DNA from: an uncultured Collinsella sp.
GTDB taxonomy: Bacteria; Actinomycetota; Coriobacteriia; Coriobacteriales; Coriobacteriaceae
Direction: 5' to 3'
Length of the DNA stretch: 7,602 bases
Assembly: GCA_900548935.1 (NCBI GenBank)
Contig: URMR01000089.1
Coordinates: 1-7,602 of the forward strand
In this document: one piece after another, positions 1-6,555 of the stretch
Numbering within the stretch: position 1 is the stretch's first letter
Layout of the letters: each line of letters starts with the position of its first letter
The notes under the pieces: model-generated
The model's database searches: none
Told to the model about the DNA's origin: nothing
Seen by the model: the letters and a program-made list of their open reading frames with translations, nothing else
Made by a program: the position numbers and the translations under genes

Positions 1-4
1 GTGG

Positions 5-71
5 CACTTTAGTTAAGTAAAGTGAGTCATGTAACGTTCAGAATCATACACTTTAGTGAGATGGAGTACAA
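5..71 (-). promoter_or_regulatory. Candidate leftward promoter with overlapping operator-like repeats
   Basis: On the minus strand there is TTGTAC (71-66), a 17-nt spacer, and TATGAT (48-43), a good -10 match (5 of 6) with a weak -35 (3 of 6). The spacer contains CACTTTAGTG (plus 49-58), which is itself nearly palindromic. Its first nine bases recur at 5-13 as the left arm of a 7-bp perfect dyad, CACTTTA at 5-11 and TAAAGTG at 18-24 with a 6-nt centre. So one copy lies between -35 and -10 and the dyad lies roughly 12 to 32 bases downstream of the expected transcription start. That layout suits a repressor. The gene it would drive is beyond the left edge of the window. The regulator is unknown; the core TTTAGTTAAGTAAA has a loose resemblance to sites of DtxR-type metal regulators, which is only a guess. 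Confidence 0.4.
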
Positions 72-132
72 GGGAGGGCTTGCCCGCCGGGTGCCGGGGC
101 AGGGGTTAAGTTTGCTGCTCTACAGTCCTGCT

Positions 133-169
133 CACGACGGAGAGCACATTAAGTGCTCTCCTGTTCGTG
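133..169. other. Long hairpin (inverted repeat) in the gene-free left end
   Basis: The core is a perfect 9-bp stem, 139-147 (GGAGAGCAC) with 153-161 (GTGCTCTCC), around the 5-nt loop ATTAA. It extends outward through CAC-GAC at 133-138 pairing with GTTCGTG at 163-169, with single-base bulges at 162 and 165. Neither strand has a T-run after the stem, so it does not look like an ordinary intrinsic terminator. It lies about 100 bases past the stop of the leftward phosphatase gene, so it could be a 3' end structure of that transcript. The rest of 1-265 holds no convincing gene; a G-rich stretch lies at 72-105. Confidence 0.5.
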
Positions 170-265
170 CGGAACTCGCGACAACCTTAATATGTCTCAG
201 GCCCGCCCCCTCCGCCGCACACCGGGAACGCCACGTTGATGTCTGCTAAACCTTGCTCGTTCAGG

Positions 266-892
266 CTAATGACTTTGTTGGGGGTCCACTATTTGCTGGA
301 GGGTGAACTTACATTGCATTGGCTCGCCTTTTGCTTGTGGCTTTGCCTCATCGAAATCGAAGATCATGATGGCGCAGTTGAGAAGTTTTGCTGGGAGCTC
401 GAAGCCCTCTGGGGCTGCGGCCTTGATGAATTGGCGGCTGGCACTGCCGTGGCTTACTGCTAAGAGGGTTTCGATGCCCTCAGCGCCTATGAGATTGGTG
501 AGGGTGTCTACCATGCGCTCTTGCAGCGCGCGGCTTCCTTCTCCTCCGAAGGGGACCAGGTCCTCGCCGGGGTCCCAGACGTCGGTGGGCAGGGCGTCGT
601 GCGGGCCCTCTTCGAAGGAGCCGTAGCTACGCTCGATGATGCCTTCGCAGGGCTCGACTGCTGCATCCGGACCCAGGAGTTCGCATGCGACGAGCTGAGC
701 TGTGTCCATGGCTCGACCTAAGGGCGAAGAAACCACTTTGTCAGGGACGACGCCGTGGGCCTTGAGCCATGCGGCCGCCATTCCCGCTTGTTTGCGGCCC
801 AGGTCGGTCAACGGTGAATCGCAGCGACCCTGGACGAGCTTTTTGACGTTGAATTCCGTCTGGCCGTGGCGGAGTAGATATAGACGCTTCAT
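266..892 (-). CDS. Histidine phosphatase family protein (phosphoglycerate-mutase-like)
   Basis: A 208-residue soluble protein of the histidine phosphatase superfamily, which uses a phospho-histidine intermediate to remove or move phosphate groups on small metabolites or proteins. The N-terminal signature LLRHGQT puts the nucleophile at His9 with Arg8. Arg60 in SSPLGRA, Glu87 in ERSYGSFEEG (general acid) and His148 in VSHGS complete the usual catalytic set, so the enzyme should be active. The residue pattern resembles the cofactor-independent phosphatase branch (GpmB/PhoE-like) rather than glycolytic mutase, which is longer. The true substrate cannot be read from sequence. The ATG is preceded by a strong ribosome-binding site (AAGGGGAGA, a few bases away). 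It starts 39 nt after the stop of the cation exporter gene with no terminator between, so the two are probably cotranscribed. The last 20 or so codons are less GC-rich than the rest. No T-tailed terminator follows. Confidence 0.9.
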   Translation of the reverse strand: MKRLYLLRHGQTEFNVKKLVQGRCDSPLTDLGRKQAGMAAAWLKAHGVVPDKVVSSPLGRAMDTAQLVACELLGPDAAVEPCEGIIERSYGSFEEGPHDALPTDVWDPGEDLVPFGGEGSRALQERMVDTLTNLIGAEGIETLLAVSHGSASRQFIKAAAPEGFELPAKLLNCAIMIFDFDEAKPQAKGEPMQCKFTLQQIVDPQQSH

Positions 893-931
893 GCTCTCCC
901 CTTCTGTATAACTTGCTTTACCGGCACAGCC

Positions 932-2086
932 CTACTCGTGGGTATGACCTACGTAGTCTTCGTCGATCGTAATCTTGGCAATCGACTTGGGATATTCCGA
1001 TTCGACCCTCTGGGCCAGCGCGTGTTTGAGCTCATCGGCACTCATCTGCAGATCCGAGGGACGCACGCAGTCAAAGATCACATTGGTGTGCGTGGGACCC
1101 GGCACGCAACGCAGATCGTGAATCGAAAGGCGGCTATCGATCTCTTGGGCCATAGCGTTGATGCGCAGGCGCATGCTCGCCACATTCGAATCGTCAGTCA
1201 CGATGGGATCGTAATGGAGCGTGACGATCATGCCGTCCTCGTCCCTAAACGACTGCTCGATGTTATCGAGCGTGTCGTGGCTTTCCAGCGGGCTGGCCTC
1301 GGCCGCCATCTCGGCGTGCGCGCTTGCAAACTTCCTGCCCGGACCGTAATCGTGAACCATTAGGTCATGAACGCCCAAAACACCGGGGTAGCTCATGATC
1401 TTGTCTCGGATGTGCTTGACCAACTTGGGATCGGGTGCCTGACCCAAAAGCGGGCTCACCGTATCTTGGATAAGCTCAAAGCCGCTCCAGCCAATATAGG
1501 CGCCAACGGCAAGGCCGACCCACGCGTCAAGATTGATGTGCGTCACCTGCGAAACAATTGCGCACGCTAACACGGCGCCTGTGGCAAGGACATCGTTCTT
1601 GGAATCCTGAGCCGTCGCATGCAGCGTCTCGGACTCAATGCGGTCACCGAGCTTTTGGTTGAGGGCCGCCATCCACAGCTTAACAACCATCGAAAGTGCC
1701 AGGACTATCACCAGGGCAAGCGAGAACTCGACAGGCTCGGGATGGATGATGCGCTCAAACGAGGACTTGATAAGCTCAAGGCCGATCAGCAGCACGAGCG
1801 CCGCCACGACCAGACCCGAGAGATACTCGTAGCGGCCATGTCCGTAAGGATGCTCGGGGTCGGCCGGCTTGCTCGCCAGCTTAAAGCCCAGCACGCTCAC
1901 GATATTCGAGCTGGCATCGGACAGGTTATTCATGGCATCCGCCACGATCGAAACCGATCCCGACAGCACGCCAATTGCGCCCTTCGCAGCGCATAGTGCC
2001 ACATTGGCGAGAATACACACCACGCCCGTCAACGTGCCCACGCGCGCACGGTCGCCCTGCGCACGACGAACAATCCACTCGACCAT
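932..2086 (-). CDS. Cation diffusion facilitator (divalent metal/H+ antiporter), possibly Mn2+ exporter, with doubled C-terminal domain
   Basis: A 384-residue inner-membrane metal exporter of the CDF family. The N-terminal half (about 17-215) has six predicted membrane spans. The family landmark HPYGHGRYEYLSG is at 79-91. The transport site is read as Asn53 and Asp57 on helix 2 (NNLSD) and Asp161 and Asp165 on helix 5 (DSKND). An N-D-D-D set is, from memory of the family, typical of MntE-type manganese exporters, whereas zinc exporters usually have H-D-H-D, so manganese is favoured but unproven. The cytoplasmic part is long: one ZT-dimer-like ferredoxin fold at about 217-295 (VHDLMVHDYGPG) and a second, similar one at about 303-379 (IHDLRCVPGPTH). 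FieF-type members have about 300 residues and one such domain. The start is secure, because the codon just before this ATG is an in-frame TAG. A G-rich stretch (GGGGGCGG) lies 7 to 14 bases upstream as a modest ribosome-binding site. It is the first gene of a unit that follows a terminator, with the phosphatase gene downstream. Confidence 0.93.
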   Translation of the reverse strand: MVEWIVRRAQGDRARVGTLTGVVCILANVALCAAKGAIGVLSGSVSIVADAMNNLSDASSNIVSVLGFKLASKPADPEHPYGHGRYEYLSGLVVAALVLLIGLELIKSSFERIIHPEPVEFSLALVIVLALSMVVKLWMAALNQKLGDRIESETLHATAQDSKNDVLATGAVLACAIVSQVTHINLDAWVGLAVGAYIGWSGFELIQDTVSPLLGQAPDPKLVKHIRDKIMSYPGVLGVHDLMVHDYGPGRKFASAHAEMAAEASPLESHDTLDNIEQSFRDEDGMIVTLHYDPIVTDDSNVASMRLRINAMAQEIDSRLSIHDLRCVPGPTHTNVIFDCVRPSDLQMSADELKHALAQRVESEYPKSIAKITIDEDYVGHTHE

Positions 2087-2138
2087 CTACATCCGCCCCC
2101 ACGGTACTACCTATATATCTATTGCTCAAACGGATTGT

Positions 2139-2167
2139 AGTGTAGCCACTTTGTCCCCCAGATACAA
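2139..2167 (-). promoter_or_regulatory. Weak candidate promoter for the cation exporter-phosphatase unit
   Basis: On the minus strand TTGTAT (2167-2162), a 17-nt spacer and TACACT (2144-2139) give a partial match to a housekeeping promoter (3 of 6 and 4 of 6). An overlapping better -10, TACAAT at 2139-2134, lacks a matching -35. The -35 overlaps the T-run of the upstream terminator. A promoter is expected here because the exporter is the first gene after that terminator, but the exact boxes are uncertain. Confidence 0.28.
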
Positions 2168-2194
2168 AAAGCCGCGACCCACACGGGCCACGGC
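2162..2194 (-). terminator. Rho-independent terminator after the EIIC gene
   Basis: On the minus strand a 10-bp stem, GCCGTGGCCC (2194-2185) with GGGTCGCGGC (2180-2171), closes a 4-nt loop GTGT and is followed directly by TTTTTG. Two of the ten pairs are G-T wobbles and the rest are Watson-Crick. It lies about 41 bases past the EIIC stop codon and about 80 bases before the cation exporter start. It therefore ends the fatty-acid/EIIC transcript and insulates the next unit. Confidence 0.87.
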
Positions 2195-2235
2195 CTTGGA
2201 ACATAACAATGGAATCGTCCTTTTGTCGCACAGGT

Positions 2236-3450
2236 TTATGCGCTTGCTTCAGCAGCGCTCGCCATCGTTTCGGTCGAATCGGCTCCGCTCCCCGTCGCCT
2301 GTCCCTTCGCCGACACCACGCCAAAGCAGTAGCTCAGCGCCGCAGACACCACAAAAGCCGTGCCGCCGGCAACGCAGCACCACAGCAAGTTCGAGATGCC
2401 GCCCGTGGCAAAGCCAATGACCATGAGGACATTCGTCATGCCGATGGTATAGGCCGTAACGTGGCCCACGGCCGCAACAAGGCCTCCGACGGCGCCGCCA
2501 ATGGCCATGCACGTCAGGCACCTGCCATATTTAAAGCCGCAACCGTACAGCGCCGGCTCGCTTACGCCGCCAAACACGCCCGAGATCGAGTAGCCCAGCA
2601 TGAGCGCCTTCTCGTCCTTATCCGCAACGCGGAGCGATGCGCCAAAGGGCATGCCCCAAACGGCAAACGTTGCCATCGTCGCGGCGATCAGGATGCACGA
2701 ATCCGTTCCCACACTCATAAACTGCGCGTAGGCGAGCGATAGGATGACGTTGCTGACGCCCGCGATCTTTAGGAACTCCCAGCCTGCGGCAAGCCCCATG
2801 AGTGTGAGCAGCGACACGATGCCACCGGAATTGCCAAGCATAAACATAAGCTGGCCCAACAGCATGCCCAGATAGCTGCCCGCCGGCGCCGTGATACACA
2901 GCGAAACCGGAACCATGACAAGCATGGTTGTAAACGGAACAAACGAAAACGCCACGGCCTTGGGGATAACGCGCCTAAAGAAACGCTCCACTCGCCATAG
3001 CACGGGCACCGAGATGAGAACCGGAATAACAGTCGTCGTGTAATCGTTGACCGGTGCAGGAACCAGACCATACACGGAAGTCATCGATGCCCCCGTCGTC
3101 GATGCGGCATCGACGAGCTTAAGCAGATCGGGCGCAATCAATACGCCGCCCAGCATCATGCCCAGCTGCTCCGAGCAACCGAGCTGGCGGGCGGCCGCCC
3201 AACCAAGATAAATGGGCAAAAAGTAGTAGCCGGCGTTATAGAGCCAACTGTAGAACAGGCGATAGATTTCGGAATCGGCAGACCACAGGCCCAGCATGCC
3301 CTCGCCCATAATGACGGCGACGGTGCGGAACAACGCCGCGCAGACAATAAACGGCAACGCCGACATCATGCTTTTAGACAGATAGTCCACCACGGCCATG
3401 GCGTTTGATGAAACCGTCGTTGTAAACGAGGTGTTAGAAACTTGTGACAT
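2236..3450 (-). CDS. PTS permease EIIC subunit, glucose/beta-glucoside family, stand-alone
   Basis: A 404-residue polytopic membrane protein matching the EIIC domain of glucose-superfamily phosphotransferase systems (PTS_EIIC), which carries a sugar across the inner membrane while it is phosphorylated. Landmarks are YFLPIYLGWAAARQLG (about 76-91), YTTTVIPVLISV (137-148, like the YTSSVIP of BglF-type proteins) and GGVSEPALYG (294-303), the conserved sugar-site glutamate region. There is no EIIB domain with its phosphocysteine at the N-terminus and no EIIA domain at the C-terminus. The protein ends in a Ser/Ala/Thr-rich tail (380-404). The Gly-x-His-Trp motif often seen in BglF-like EIICs is not evident; the likely matching place reads AGWEFLK (about 222-228). 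The chosen ATG has AAAGG about 6 bases upstream. An ATG 24 bases earlier (3474) also has an AAAGGGA upstream and would add MSHWERRS. It begins 40 nt after the accDA stop with no terminator between. The sugar cannot be assigned, and partner EIIA and EIIB must be encoded elsewhere. Confidence 0.85.
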   Translation of the reverse strand: MSQVSNTSFTTTVSSNAMAVVDYLSKSMMSALPFIVCAALFRTVAVIMGEGMLGLWSADSEIYRLFYSWLYNAGYYFLPIYLGWAAARQLGCSEQLGMMLGGVLIAPDLLKLVDAASTTGASMTSVYGLVPAPVNDYTTTVIPVLISVPVLWRVERFFRRVIPKAVAFSFVPFTTMLVMVPVSLCITAPAGSYLGMLLGQLMFMLGNSGGIVSLLTLMGLAAGWEFLKIAGVSNVILSLAYAQFMSVGTDSCILIAATMATFAVWGMPFGASLRVADKDEKALMLGYSISGVFGGVSEPALYGCGFKYGRCLTCMAIGGAVGGLVAAVGHVTAYTIGMTNVLMVIGFATGGISNLLWCCVAGGTAFVVSAALSYCFGVVSAKGQATGSGADSTETMASAAEASA

Positions 3451-3496
3451 GGAGCGCCTTTCCCAATGTGACATGTGGGCTGTCCCTTTGTCACAT
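3443..3496. repeat. Three copies of TGTGACAT at the accDA-EIIC junction
   Basis: TGTGACAT occurs at 3443-3450 and 3467-3474 (direct, 24 bases apart) and as its complement TGTCACAT at 3489-3496. The inner two form a dyad spanning 3467-3495, with GGG/CCC inside that can extend a hairpin. The dyad takes in the accDA stop codon and the alternative EIIC start at 3474, and leaves the ribosome-binding site for the 3450 start just outside. Two copies coincide with Met-Ser codons at possible starts, so part of the repetition might be chance. It could be an operator or an RNA structure that controls EIIC translation. Confidence 0.5.
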
Positions 3497-5215
3497 CGTG
3501 CGGTACTGACCGATTGCGCGGTACTTTTCGTAGCGGAGGTTTGTGAGGGTCGCGTCGTCGAGTCGTCCAAGCGTATCGAAGGCATCAAATGCCGAGGACA
3601 TGACGGCACGGGCGATCTCCTCATGCGACAGGCCCCTATCGTCAACAATGCCGTCGATGATGCCGAGCGCCAACAGATCGGGGGCCGTGAGCTTAAGCGC
3701 CTCGGCGGCCTCATTCGCGCGCTCGGTATCCTTCCACAGGATCGACGCACAGGCCTCGGGGCTCACGACCGAATAGGCCGAGCTCGAAAGCATAAAAATG
3801 CGATCAGCCACGGACAGCGCCAGTGCGCCACCGGATCCGCCCTCGCCCGTAACAACGGAAACAATCGGTGTCTTAAGGCCGCTCATCTCCATGAGATTCT
3901 GGGCAATCGCCTCGCCCTGGCCGCGCTCCTCGGCACCGATGCCGCAAAACGCACCCGAAGTATCGACCAGGCACAGAACCGGTCGACCAAACTTTTCGGC
4001 CTGGCGCATAAGGCGACGCGCTTTGCGATAGCCCTCGGGATGCGCCATGCCAAAGTTGCGGCGCATACGCTCTTTGGTCGTGGTGCCGCGCTCGATGGCG
4101 ATGACCGTTACGGGGCGTCCGTCTTTCCAGCCAATGCCAGCCACCACAGCAGCGTCGTCGCCAAAGTAGCGGTCGCCGTGCAGCTCCACAAATCCATCCA
4201 GGCCCAGCGAGATCATCTCGCCTGCCGTGGCGCGATCTGCCGAGCGGGTCTGCTTGACAATCTCGAGCGCGGTTTTTGGTGCCGTCGAGCGCTTGAACAA
4301 GTGTCCCAGCTTTTTGCCGCGGCGACCCGTATGCACGATTTCATGCGGTGCCCCCAGGCCGGGTGCGTGCCCTTCGTGCAGCGCCAGCAGCTCGCCTACC
4401 GTGAGCGCAACCTCGCCACGCGGTACAACGGCATCGCAAAAGCCGTGCTCCAGCAAAAACTCGGAGCGCTGGAATCCTTTGGGCAGGCGCTTGTGCATGT
4501 TCTGCTCGATCACGCGCGGGCCTGCAAATGCCGTCAGGGCATCGGGCTCGGCCAGGATAATGTCGCCCTCCATGGCAAAACTCGCGGTTACGCCTCCGGT
4601 CGTGGGATCGGTGAGCACCGTGATATACAGGCCGCCCGCCTCACTGTGGCGCCTAACCGCCGCAGAAATCTTGGCCATCTGCATAAGCGATGTCACGCCC
4701 TCTTGCATGCGCGCGCCGCCCGAAACGGTAAAGCCGACAACTGACAATCCCAGCTCGGTCGCACGCTCAAATGCGTGGCAGATCTTCTCGCCCACCACGG
4801 AGCCCATCGAACCCATCATAAAGTTGGCATCCATAAAGAAGAGCGCGGTATCGCAGCCGCAGATTTTACCCCTGCCGCACACAACGGCATCGCGCTCGCC
4901 CGAACGCTCGCTCACGCTCTTGAGCTTGTCGGCATAGCCGGGAAACGAGAGGAAATCCTCCGACGCCAGATTGGCATCCCATTCCTCAAACGTGCCCTCG
5001 TCGACCGTCATGCGCATGCGCGCGCGACCGCTCACGCGAAAGTGTTTGCCGCAACGAGGACAGACCTCGAGGTTGTCGTGCAGGCGCGCCTCATCGATCA
5101 CACGGCGGCACTCCGGGCACTTGATAAACACGTGGCGCGCGGGAAACTCGGCGCACGACTCGGTCATCGGCCCCTCGAGGACGTTGACCGTCTTCGCTTT
5201 TCTATTCATCAGCAT
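3491..5215 (-). CDS. accDA: Acetyl-CoA carboxylase carboxyltransferase, fused beta-alpha subunit (AccD-AccA)
   Basis: A 574-residue cytoplasmic enzyme that moves the carboxyl group from carboxybiotin on AccB to acetyl-CoA, giving malonyl-CoA. The N-terminal half (about 29-290) is AccD-like, with a four-cysteine zinc finger (Cys33, Cys36, Cys52, Cys55) and the crotonase-fold segments SGGARMQEG (165-173) and TDPTTGGVTASF (202-213). A short basic linker (about 290-312) leads to the AccA-like half (about 313-574), with GAEERGQGEAIA (427-438), EGGSGGALAL (458-467) and SPEACASILWKD (485-496). E. coli makes these as two proteins of about 304 and 319 residues, so little is missing. One stretch reads DTSGAFCGIG (418-427), where many AccA proteins have DTPGAYPG. 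The start ATG overlaps the end of accC by 14 nt and has GATGGGG about 7 bases upstream. A second ATG two codons later is the main alternative. The gene is the last fatty-acid gene of the operon, and the EIIC gene follows. Confidence 0.95.
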   Translation of the reverse strand: MLMNRKAKTVNVLEGPMTESCAEFPARHVFIKCPECRRVIDEARLHDNLEVCPRCGKHFRVSGRARMRMTVDEGTFEEWDANLASEDFLSFPGYADKLKSVSERSGERDAVVCGRGKICGCDTALFFMDANFMMGSMGSVVGEKICHAFERATELGLSVVGFTVSGGARMQEGVTSLMQMAKISAAVRRHSEAGGLYITVLTDPTTGGVTASFAMEGDIILAEPDALTAFAGPRVIEQNMHKRLPKGFQRSEFLLEHGFCDAVVPRGEVALTVGELLALHEGHAPGLGAPHEIVHTGRRGKKLGHLFKRSTAPKTALEIVKQTRSADRATAGEMISLGLDGFVELHGDRYFGDDAAVVAGIGWKDGRPVTVIAIERGTTTKERMRRNFGMAHPEGYRKARRLMRQAEKFGRPVLCLVDTSGAFCGIGAEERGQGEAIAQNLMEMSGLKTPIVSVVTGEGGSGGALALSVADRIFMLSSSAYSVVSPEACASILWKDTERANEAAEALKLTAPDLLALGIIDGIVDDRGLSHEEIARAVMSSAFDAFDTLGRLDDATLTNLRYEKYRAIGQYRTM

Positions 5216-6545
5216 AGAGATGCCCCATCAGATCGGTGTGGTACATGCCCGACAAGAACTCATCGTTTGCCAGTACGTCGAGCTGCAGTTCGCTGTTTTC
5301 GCTCACGCCCTCAATCACGAGCTCGCCCAGGGCCGAGCGCATCTTGCGAATGGCGCCGTCACGCGTGGGCGCACACACGATGAGCTTGCCAAGCATGGAG
5401 TCGTAGTACGGCGGAACTTTCGCACCGGTAAACATGGCGGAATCCCAGCGCACGCGCGGACCACCCGGCACACGCAACGCGGTGACCGTTCCGCATGACG
5501 GCAGAAAGTCCGGCGTTTCGGCATTGATGCGGCACTCCATGGCGTGGTTGCGGACCGGCATATCCTCCTGCTCAAAGGGCAGAGGCTGGCCGGCTGCCAC
5601 GCGCAGCTGCCACTTGACCAAGTCGGTATCGGTCACAAACTCCGTAACCGGATGCTCCACCTGCAAGCGCGTGTTCATTTCCATAAAGTAGAAATTGCCG
5701 TCGTCCGAATACAGAAACTCGATGGTACCGGCTCCTTCGTAGCCGACGGCACGAGCCAGGTCACGCGCTGCCTTGTGCATGCGAGCACGAATGTCGTCGT
5801 GTCCGTCGAGGCACGGCGCGGGGCTCTCCTCGATCAGCTTTTGGTTGCGACGCTGCACCGAGCACTCGCGCTCGCCGAACGAAAACACATGGCCCTGCTT
5901 ATCGGCCATAATCTGCACCTCAACGTGATGCGCCGGCGCGACGAACTTCTCCATGTAGCACTCGCCGTCGCCAAAAACGGCCTCGCCCTCGGCGCGCGCC
6001 TCGATGAACGCCTTTGCCGCATCTTCCACGCACTCGACCTTGCGAATGCCGCGACCGCCGCCACCTGCACGCGCCTTAATAAGCGCGGGGCAGCCAATGC
6101 GCTCGGCCTCGGCTGTTGCCTCCTCGGGACTTTTGAGCAAATCGCAGCCCGGCACGATGGGCACGCCCGCCGCGGCAGCCGTTCGACGTGCGGCGTCCTT
6201 GTCGCCCATGCTGTCGATCACCTCGGCCGAAGGACCGACAAACGCCAGGCCATACTTGTCGCAGTCGCGCACGAAGCTCGCCTTCTCGGAGAAAAAGCCA
6301 TAGCCGGGATGAATTGCCTTAGCTCCCGACTTTACGGCACAGGTGAGCACGGCATCGTCGTTGAGGTAGCTCTCGGCAAGACGCGGGCCGCCGATGCAAT
6401 ACGCCTCGTCGGCAAGCTGCACGTGCAGCGCGTCCGCATCGGCCGTGGAATAAACGGCGACGGTCTTGATGCCCATATCTCGGCACGCGCGGATAACACG
6501 GACCGCGACTTCGCCGCGGTTGGCGATGAGCACTTTGTCGAACAT
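5202..6545 (-). CDS. accC: Acetyl-CoA carboxylase, biotin carboxylase subunit
   Basis: A 447-residue ATP-grasp enzyme that carboxylates the biotin on AccB using ATP and bicarbonate, the first half-reaction of fatty-acid synthesis. It is almost the same length as E. coli AccC (449). The pre-ATP-grasp domain opens with FDKVLIANRGEVAVRVIRAC. Further landmarks are HPGYGFFSE (79-87), ATP-binding lysines Lys116 (GDKDA) and Lys158 (LIKA), the glycine loop GGGGRG (161-166), ERECSVQRRNQKLIEE (225-240), and the metal- and biotin-site region FMEMNTRLQVEH (287-298) with Glu289, Arg293 and Glu296. ECRINAE (337-343) begins the C-terminal domain. No catalytic residue appears lost. The chosen ATG has a strong ribosome-binding site, AAGGAAGG, about 5 bases upstream, which overlaps the TAA stop of fabZ, so coupled translation is likely. 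The reading frame stays open further upstream into fabZ, but that part is only the shadow of fabZ. Confidence 0.97.
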   Translation of the reverse strand: MFDKVLIANRGEVAVRVIRACRDMGIKTVAVYSTADADALHVQLADEAYCIGGPRLAESYLNDDAVLTCAVKSGAKAIHPGYGFFSEKASFVRDCDKYGLAFVGPSAEVIDSMGDKDAARRTAAAAGVPIVPGCDLLKSPEEATAEAERIGCPALIKARAGGGGRGIRKVECVEDAAKAFIEARAEGEAVFGDGECYMEKFVAPAHHVEVQIMADKQGHVFSFGERECSVQRRNQKLIEESPAPCLDGHDDIRARMHKAARDLARAVGYEGAGTIEFLYSDDGNFYFMEMNTRLQVEHPVTEFVTDTDLVKWQLRVAAGQPLPFEQEDMPVRNHAMECRINAETPDFLPSCGTVTALRVPGGPRVRWDSAMFTGAKVPPYYDSMLGKLIVCAPTRDGAIRKMRSALGELVIEGVSENSELQLDVLANDEFLSGMYHTDLMGHLYADE

Positions 6546-6555
6546 GAAGCCTTCC

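Noticed and set aside
180..235. TPP riboswitch-like CTGAGA motif on the minus strand (200-195) near a G-rich stretch
   Set aside because: The second conserved part of the TPP aptamer (the GAACCTGA region) is missing and no thiamine gene follows.
22..249. Plus-strand 75-codon open frame in the left gene-free stretch
   Set aside because: The composition is not protein-like, there is no recognisable motif or ribosome-binding site, and it covers the hairpin and the promoter-like repeats.
1..265. Possible tRNA, SRP RNA, 6S RNA or tmRNA in the gene-free left end
   Set aside because: No tRNA T-loop signature, no SRP tetraloop region and no tmRNA tag frame was seen on either strand.
3451..3750. Upstream extension of the EIIC frame into accDA
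   Set aside because: The added 100 residues are Arg/Ser-rich, unlike any EIIC N-terminus, and are the out-of-frame shadow of the AccA coding sequence. The Met at 3450 has its own ribosome-binding site.
3398..4744. Long plus-strand open frame (448 codons) opposite accDA and the start of EIIC
   Set aside because: It is antisense to a clearly conserved enzyme, its translation shows no recognisable motif, and long antisense frames are common opposite GC-rich genes with biased codons.
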